From the NCBI GenBank assembly GCA_036946625.1, contig JAQIIU010000003.1, forward strand, positions 879,961-943,960: 64,000 nt of DNA. Reading direction: 5' to 3'. The position numbers and the translations under genes were made by a program. Of the stretch, positions 60,343 to 64,000 are shown one piece after another. The notes beneath the pieces are model-generated. The model had not been told where the DNA came from, made no database searches, and saw only the letters and a list, made by a program, of their open reading frames with translations. How positions within the stretch are numbered: the stretch's first letter is position 1; each line of letters starts with the position of its first letter. The stretch is from Methylorubrum populi (GTDB taxonomy: Bacteria > Pseudomonadota > Alphaproteobacteria > Rhizobiales > Beijerinckiaceae).

Positions 60343-60756
60343 ATGCGCTTTTCCAAGCTCGCCCTCCTGGGCGCCATGACCCTCACCGCGATCGGCTTCG
60401 GAACGGGCGCGGAAGCGCAGGGCCCCTACGGCAACCCCGGCTACGTCCGCGTCAGCCAGCCGCTGCCGATCCGCATCCGTCCGCGCTCCTGGCTCGATGC
60501 CGGCAACGTGGTCGAGCCCGGCAACGGTTCGGTGTCGAACCCGGCCACCAACCCGGCCTTCATCGCCGCCTCGACCCAGCTCAACCCGCCCTACGGCCGC
60601 AACGACCGCTTCGGCGGCGGCATCCTGCCCGACCCGATCACCAACGGCCCGTTCATCGGCGCGCGCTCGACCGCGATCCGCAACGTCGACCTCTCGGCCA
60701 TCGACGCCATCGATCCGACCTCCTACGTCGCGCGCTACGGCAACCCTTACCGGTAA
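60343..60756 (+). CDS. Exported protein of unknown function
   Basis: 137 residues with a clear signal peptide (MRFSKLALLGAMTLTAIGFG, cleavage near AEA-QG). The mature part is rich in Asn, Pro and Gly (NPATNPAFIAASTQLNPPYG, GGGILPDPITNGPFIG). No cysteine, no recognised domain; probably a small periplasmic or secreted protein typical of this lineage. It has its own terminator. Confidence 0.75.
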   Translation: MRFSKLALLGAMTLTAIGFGTGAEAQGPYGNPGYVRVSQPLPIRIRPRSWLDAGNVVEPGNGSVSNPATNPAFIAASTQLNPPYGRNDRFGGGILPDPITNGPFIGARSTAIRNVDLSAIDAIDPTSYVARYGNPYR

Positions 60757-60786
60757 GCTCTTCGTACCGATCACGGCAACCGGAAG

Positions 60787-60812
60787 CGGGCCCTTCGGGG
60801 CCCGTCTTCGTT
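60787..60812 (+). terminator. Terminator downstream of the exported protein
   Basis: CGGGCCC-TTCG-GGGCCCG stem-loop with an ultrastable TTCG loop followed by TCTTCGTTT. Confidence 0.85.
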
Positions 60813-60828
60813 TGCGGCCGTGCGCCGG

Positions 60829-61377
60829 TCAGGTCTTCAGCACCGGCTCGGCCACGTCGCCGGCGCCGCGCTCGGCGAGGTAGTGCGGCTGGAACAGGCA
60901 CATCCGCACCGCGTCGCGGTAGCGGCCGTTCACGAAGAACTCGTCCTTGAGAATGCCTTCGGGGCGAAAGCCGCAACTCTCGTAGATGCCCGCCGCGCGC
61001 TTGTTGTCCTTGTCCACGTGCAGGTAGAGCTTGTGGATGTTGAGCACCTTGAAGGCGTAGTCGATGGCGATGCGGGTGGCGCGCTTGGCGTAGCCCCTGC
61101 CCTGATGGTCGGGGTGGATCGCGATCTGGAATTCGCAGCGGCGGTGCAGGTGGTTGATCTCCACGAGTTCGACCATGCCCGCCGGCTCGCCGCGATCCGT
61201 GGCGATGATGAAGCGGCGCTCGGTCTGGTTGTGGATGTTGCGCTCGTAGAGCTGCGCCAGTTCCGCGAAGGACTCGTAGGCCTCCTCGAACCAGTAGCGC
61301 ATGATGCTGTCGTTGTTGTTGAGCTGGTGCACGAAGAGAAGATCCTCGCGCTCCAGCGGTCGCAGTTTGATACTCAT
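60829..61377 (-). CDS. speG: GNAT acetyltransferase, SpeG-like
   Basis: 182 residues from ATG 61377. The sequence [60 protein letters not shown] (acetyl-CoA loop Q/R-x-x-G-x-G/A) and [20 protein letters not shown] are close to spermidine N1-acetyltransferase SpeG, which detoxifies excess polyamines as a dodecamer. The upstream in-frame codons to 61437 lack similarity. It is convergent with the exported-protein gene. Confidence 0.88.
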   Translation of the reverse strand: MSIKLRPLEREDLLFVHQLNNNDSIMRYWFEEAYESFAELAQLYERNIHNQTERRFIIATDRGEPAGMVELVEINHLHRRCEFQIAIHPDHQGRGYAKRATRIAIDYAFKVLNIHKLYLHVDKDNKRAAGIYESCGFRPEGILKDEFFVNGRYRDAVRMCLFQPHYLAERGAGDVAEPVLKT

Positions 61378-61779
61378 GTCCGTACTCGGCCGGGGCTGAT
61401 CCGTTCGTGATCCCAGGCCTACTCCCACGCCGACCAAGACGGAATGATGAAAGCCGGCTCTAAGTAGAAACAGGCTCTACGGGTTTGAGTTGGCACGCAA
61501 GTCCGAGGCGCTCGATCTGGCGGACGAGCGCCTTGGCTCGCATGGTCGGCGTGGCCTTGCGGAAGTGGTGGGCCGGTTTTCCCGGAGGCTCCTGCGGGGC
61601 CCGTCAAGCCGGATGAGCGGAAAAGACGGTCGACTCGTAGACCGACTCGCGAGAAAAGGCCGGCGAGAGAAGGCGGGACGGTGCCGCCGCGTGGAAACGG
61701 ATGCCTCGATCGCGCGTCTCCCGAGCGGAGCGACCGGTTGGCGGAGGACGCTTCCGCCGGGCGGAGTAGGGAGTTTCGG
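61378..61779. other. Intergenic region upstream of the TetR gene
   Basis: 402 bases. A 119-codon plus-strand frame (61490-61849) crosses it but is very Arg-rich and overlaps the TetR start, so I do not call it. A direct-repeat-like stretch GACGGTCGACTCGTAGACCG (61627-61646) may be an operator but this is weak. Confidence 0.4.
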
Positions 61780-62406
61780 GTGCGACCCTGGCGCGAGGGA
61801 CCGGGCGACCGGCGCAGCTACCATCACGGCAACCTCAAGGAGGCGCTGATCGAGGCGGCGCGCCGATTCATCGCCGAGCGCGGCATCGGCGGTTTCACCT
61901 TGGTCGATGCGGCTCGGCTGGTCGGCGTCACACCGGCCGCGCTCTATCGCCATTTCCGCGGGCGCGAGGCGTTGTTGGAAGAGGTGGCCGGCCGGGGTTT
62001 CGCCGACCTTGCCGACCGACTCGCCCGCGCGCTCACCGGCCGCGGCACGCCGCTGGAGCGCTTCACCCGCATGGGCGAAGCCTATCTCGCCTTCGCCGAG
62101 GAGGAACCGGGCTACTACGCCGCCATCTTCGAGGTGCGTGGCCAGGCGGTGCCCGCTCCCGCCACTGACAGGCCAAACCCGTTCGACCTGCTGGTCGAGG
62201 CCCTGCGCTCGACCTTCCCCGACGGCTTCGCCGGCGTCGATCCGCGCTTCCTCGCCCTGGAGGTCTGGGCACTGTCGCACGGCATCGCCACGCTCTCGGC
62301 CGCAGGCCAACTCCCGAAGCCCGGGCCTGACAAGTACGAACTGCTCCGCGCGGGCGTGCTGGCCCTCGTCCACGGTGCCGGCGGACGGGCAAAGGAAAAG
62401 CCTTGA
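61780..62406 (+). CDS. TetR-family transcriptional regulator
   Basis: 208 residues from GTG 61780. The TetR HTH is at residues about 12-60: YHHGNLKEALIEAARRFIAE, GFTLVDAARLVGVTPAALYRHF. The C-terminal domain (GEAYLAFAEEEPGYYAAIFE, LALEVWALSHGIATLSAAGQ) is of the WHG type. The target is unknown. The GTG is chosen because the conserved helix begins soon after and TAGGGAG precedes it; an ATG at 61681 would add 33 atypical residues. Confidence 0.85.
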   Translation: MRPWREGPGDRRSYHHGNLKEALIEAARRFIAERGIGGFTLVDAARLVGVTPAALYRHFRGREALLEEVAGRGFADLADRLARALTGRGTPLERFTRMGEAYLAFAEEEPGYYAAIFEVRGQAVPAPATDRPNPFDLLVEALRSTFPDGFAGVDPRFLALEVWALSHGIATLSAAGQLPKPGPDKYELLRAGVLALVHGAGGRAKEKP

Positions 62407-62480
62407 GCGGCAGCCCTTGAAACGGCCGAGGCGGCTCCGCATGTGAATGTTGTTCACATTCACACCCGGAGCCTTCAGCC

Positions 62481-62960
62481 GTGAACACGTCCTCCACCTC
62501 TCCCTGGTCCTGCGGCGCGTCTCACCGCAGCGGCCCCTTTCCCAAACGCTCGCTCGAGATCGGCGCCATCGTCGTCGGCTTCATCTACTGGTGGCCGATC
62601 GCCGTCGCCTACGTGGCCTGGAAGATCGCGGGCTATCCCGCGCTCGGCCAGATGAAGGCGTTCGCCAACAGCGGCAGCTTCAGCTTCGCCGGCGGCAACG
62701 GCCCGTCGCGCTTCGCCCGCGCCTACGAGGCGGCCAAGGGCTTCTCCGGCACCGGTGCCCCCAGCGGCAACTGGGCCTTCGAGGAGTACCGCCGGGCCGA
62801 GTTGGAGCGTCTCGAAGCGCGCCGCCGCGCCCTTCAGGAGGAGAGCCGGGCCTTCGCCGAGTTCGTCGAGGAGCTGAAGCGGGCCAAGGACCGCGAGCAG
62901 TTCGACGCTTTCATGGCCAAGCGCCGCTCCGAAGGCGGCGGCCCGACCATCGACGCCTGA
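62481..62960 (+). CDS. DUF2852-family membrane protein
   Basis: 159 residues from GTG 62481. One transmembrane segment (residues about 27-48, EIGAIVVGFIYWWPIAVAYV), a Gly/Ser/Phe-rich linker (GSFSFAGGNGPSRFARAYEA) and a C-terminal coiled region (EEYRRAELERLEARRRALQE). This matches DUF2852, a Rhizobiales family of unknown function. It follows the TetR gene by 74 bases. Confidence 0.82.
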   Translation: MNTSSTSPWSCGASHRSGPFPKRSLEIGAIVVGFIYWWPIAVAYVAWKIAGYPALGQMKAFANSGSFSFAGGNGPSRFARAYEAAKGFSGTGAPSGNWAFEEYRRAELERLEARRRALQEESRAFAEFVEELKRAKDREQFDAFMAKRRSEGGGPTIDA

Positions 62961-63025
62961 TCGGCCAAGTCTCGGTCAAGTCTCGGCCAAGCCCAAGCAA
63001 CCTCGGCCAAGCCCAAGCGAGCAAC
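62961..63025 (+). repeat. Short tandem repeat downstream of the DUF2852 gene
   Basis: Four imperfect units of TCGGCCAAG (TCGGCCAAGTC, TCGGTCAAGTC, TCGGCCAAGCCCAAGCAACC, TCGGCCAAGCCCAAGCGAGC). Confidence 0.7.
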
Positions 63026-63035
63026 GCGTTCGAAC

Positions 63036-63075
63036 GAAAGGCTCCCCGCCGATCCCGGCGGGGAGCCTTTCGCGC
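63036..63075 (+). terminator. Terminator downstream of the DUF2852 gene
   Basis: Long stem GAAAGGCTCCCCGCC / GGCGGGGAGCCTTTC with a 6-base loop, followed by GCGCGTTT. Confidence 0.8.
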
Positions 63076-63257
63076 GTTTGGAGCCGAAACGGGGTGCGGT
63101 GCGGCGAATCCGTCACACCGGGCGGTTGTCGCAGGCCGGCGCCGCCATAACTGCCGCGGCCGGGAACAAGCGAAGCCCGGGCGCCTTGTGAGACACAGGA
63201 AACGCCCGCCAGCCTGAACGACGATCGATTCCACTTCCAGCGGAGACCGGTGGCCTG

Positions 63258-64000
63258 ATGCGGCGCGCCCATGCGATGCGGTTCGGCAGCGAGCTTGCCG
63301 AGGACGGTGTGCGGTTCGCCCTCTGGGCGCCGACCGCCAAGGATGTGACCCTCGTCGCGGACGGGGCCGACCACCCCATCCCCGATGTGGGCGACGGCTG
63401 GCGCCGCACGACGCTGCCGGGCGTGAAGGCCGGCGCACGCTACGGCTTCCGCATCGACGGCGGTCCCGTCGTTCCCGACCCCGCCTCGCGCTTCCAGCCC
63501 GGGGACGTGTCCGAGCCGTCCGAGGTCATCGACCCGGATGCCTTCGCCTGGACCGACGACGCCTGGAAGGGGCGGCCGTGGGAAGAGGCCGTCGTCTACG
63601 AACTGCATGTCGGCACCGCGACGCCCGAGGGCACCTATGCGGGCCTGGAGAAGCGGCTCGACGATCTGGTCGATCTCGGCGTCACCGCGATCGAACTGCT
63701 GCCGCTCGCCGACTTCAAGGGCACCCGCAACTGGGGCTACGACGGCGTCCTGCCCTACGCCCCGGATTCGGTCTACGGGCGGCCGGAGGATCTCAAGCAC
63801 CTGATCGACACCGCCCACGCCAAGGGGCTGATGGTGCTGATCGACTGCGTCTACAACCATTTCGGCCCGGCCGGGAATTATCTCCACGCCTACGCCAAGA
63901 CGTTCTTCACCGAGCGCCACCAGACACCGTGGGGCGCCGGCATCAACTTCGACGGCAAGGAATCCGGCCCCGTCGTGCGCGACTACTTCATCGAGAACGC
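63258..64000 (+). CDS. treZ: Malto-oligosyltrehalose trehalohydrolase, N-terminal part
   Basis: 247 codons to the window edge. The N-terminal carbohydrate-binding-like domain (FGSELAEDGVRFALWAPTAK, YGFRIDGGPVVPDPASRFQP) is followed by the GH13 barrel start VVYELHVGTATPEGTYAGLE, VTAIELLPLADFKGTRNWGY with DGVLPYAP, and the GH13 region I LIDCVYNHFGP. TreZ releases trehalose from malto-oligosyltrehalose made by TreY. ATG 63258 gives the family start; the gene is cut by the window. Confidence 0.93.
   Translation, partial: MRRAHAMRFGSELAEDGVRFALWAPTAKDVTLVADGADHPIPDVGDGWRRTTLPGVKAGARYGFRIDGGPVVPDPASRFQPGDVSEPSEVIDPDAFAWTDDAWKGRPWEEAVVYELHVGTATPEGTYAGLEKRLDDLVDLGVTAIELLPLADFKGTRNWGYDGVLPYAPDSVYGRPEDLKHLIDTAHAKGLMVLIDCVYNHFGPAGNYLHAYAKTFFTERHQTPWGAGINFDGKESGPVVRDYFIEN

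Noticed and set aside
61490..61849. 119-codon plus-strand frame upstream of the TetR gene
   Set aside because: Very Arg/Gly-rich, no family resemblance, overlaps the TetR N-terminal domain in another frame.

Overview
The window is GC-rich alphaproteobacterial chromosome, most likely from a Methylobacterium/Methylorubrum-type member of the Hyphomicrobiales (Rhizobiales). This rests on the circularly permuted tmRNA with an ANDNFAPVAVAA tag, alpha-type SspB, MmcB, DUF4169 and DUF2852 proteins, the rimP-nusA-ylxR-infB-rbfA-truB order, and many short dispersed repeats. I recognised no tRNA, rRNA or CRISPR array.

Layout. 1-2.4 kb is a pile of mobile DNA: part of an IS66 element and a frameshifted ISAs1-family IS whose reading frame is broken by a 24-base repeat fragment. 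2.6-4.4 kb holds rpsD and a nitronate monooxygenase-like gene. 4.4-6.2 kb holds an IS110-family element between two copies of a 166-bp repeat. 6.2-11.6 kb (minus strand) is thyA-folA-hflK-hflC-htrA. 11.8-12.9 kb pairs ssrA with sspB. 12.9-21.6 kb carries a P450, fumC, two small proteins, mmcB, a BtuF-like protein, a DedA protein, pdxY, a PhzF-like protein, a Nudix protein and a lipoprotein. 21.8-25.6 kb is leucine/branched-chain synthesis: a leucine-rich leader peptide with a strong hairpin, leuA, then ilvD. 25.8-27.8 kb is a dgcN/dgcA-like pair for D-glutamate, followed by a transglycosylase.

29.2-40.3 kb is the most unusual region. It is a co-directional, tightly packed set: inositol-phosphate synthase, HD-like protein, methyltransferase, Gfo/Idh/MocA dehydrogenase, YcaO enzyme, sugar-isomerase-like TIM barrel, GT4 glycosyltransferase, PIG-L/LmbE deacetylase, a uracil-DNA-glycosylase-like protein and a UPF0104 membrane protein. 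The combination suggests a pathway for a modified glycosyl-inositol (pseudo-disaccharide) compound. It resembles the first steps of mycothiol synthesis but lacks the Cys ligase and acetyltransferase and adds a YcaO step. I do not know a described product for it.

40.3-46 kb contains a PhoR-like kinase, a copA-cueR pair with a clear CueR operator, and an M20 amidohydrolase. 46.6-47.3 kb has a Vat/CatB-type acetyltransferase. 47.9-55.8 kb is the transcription/translation operon rimP-nusA-ylxR-infB-rbfA-truB, preceded by a leader terminator. 56-64 kb holds a chemoreceptor, asd, two exported or membrane hypotheticals, a SpeG-like acetyltransferase, a TetR regulator, a DUF2852 protein and the 5' part of treZ.

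Several repeat families thread through the window: a 166-bp element with terminal inverted repeats (four copies), a MITE-like element with ISAs1-like ends and a 10-bp target duplication (two copies, one with the 166-bp element nested in it), a roughly 100-bp imperfect palindrome (three copies, two flanking ycaO), and two smaller families.
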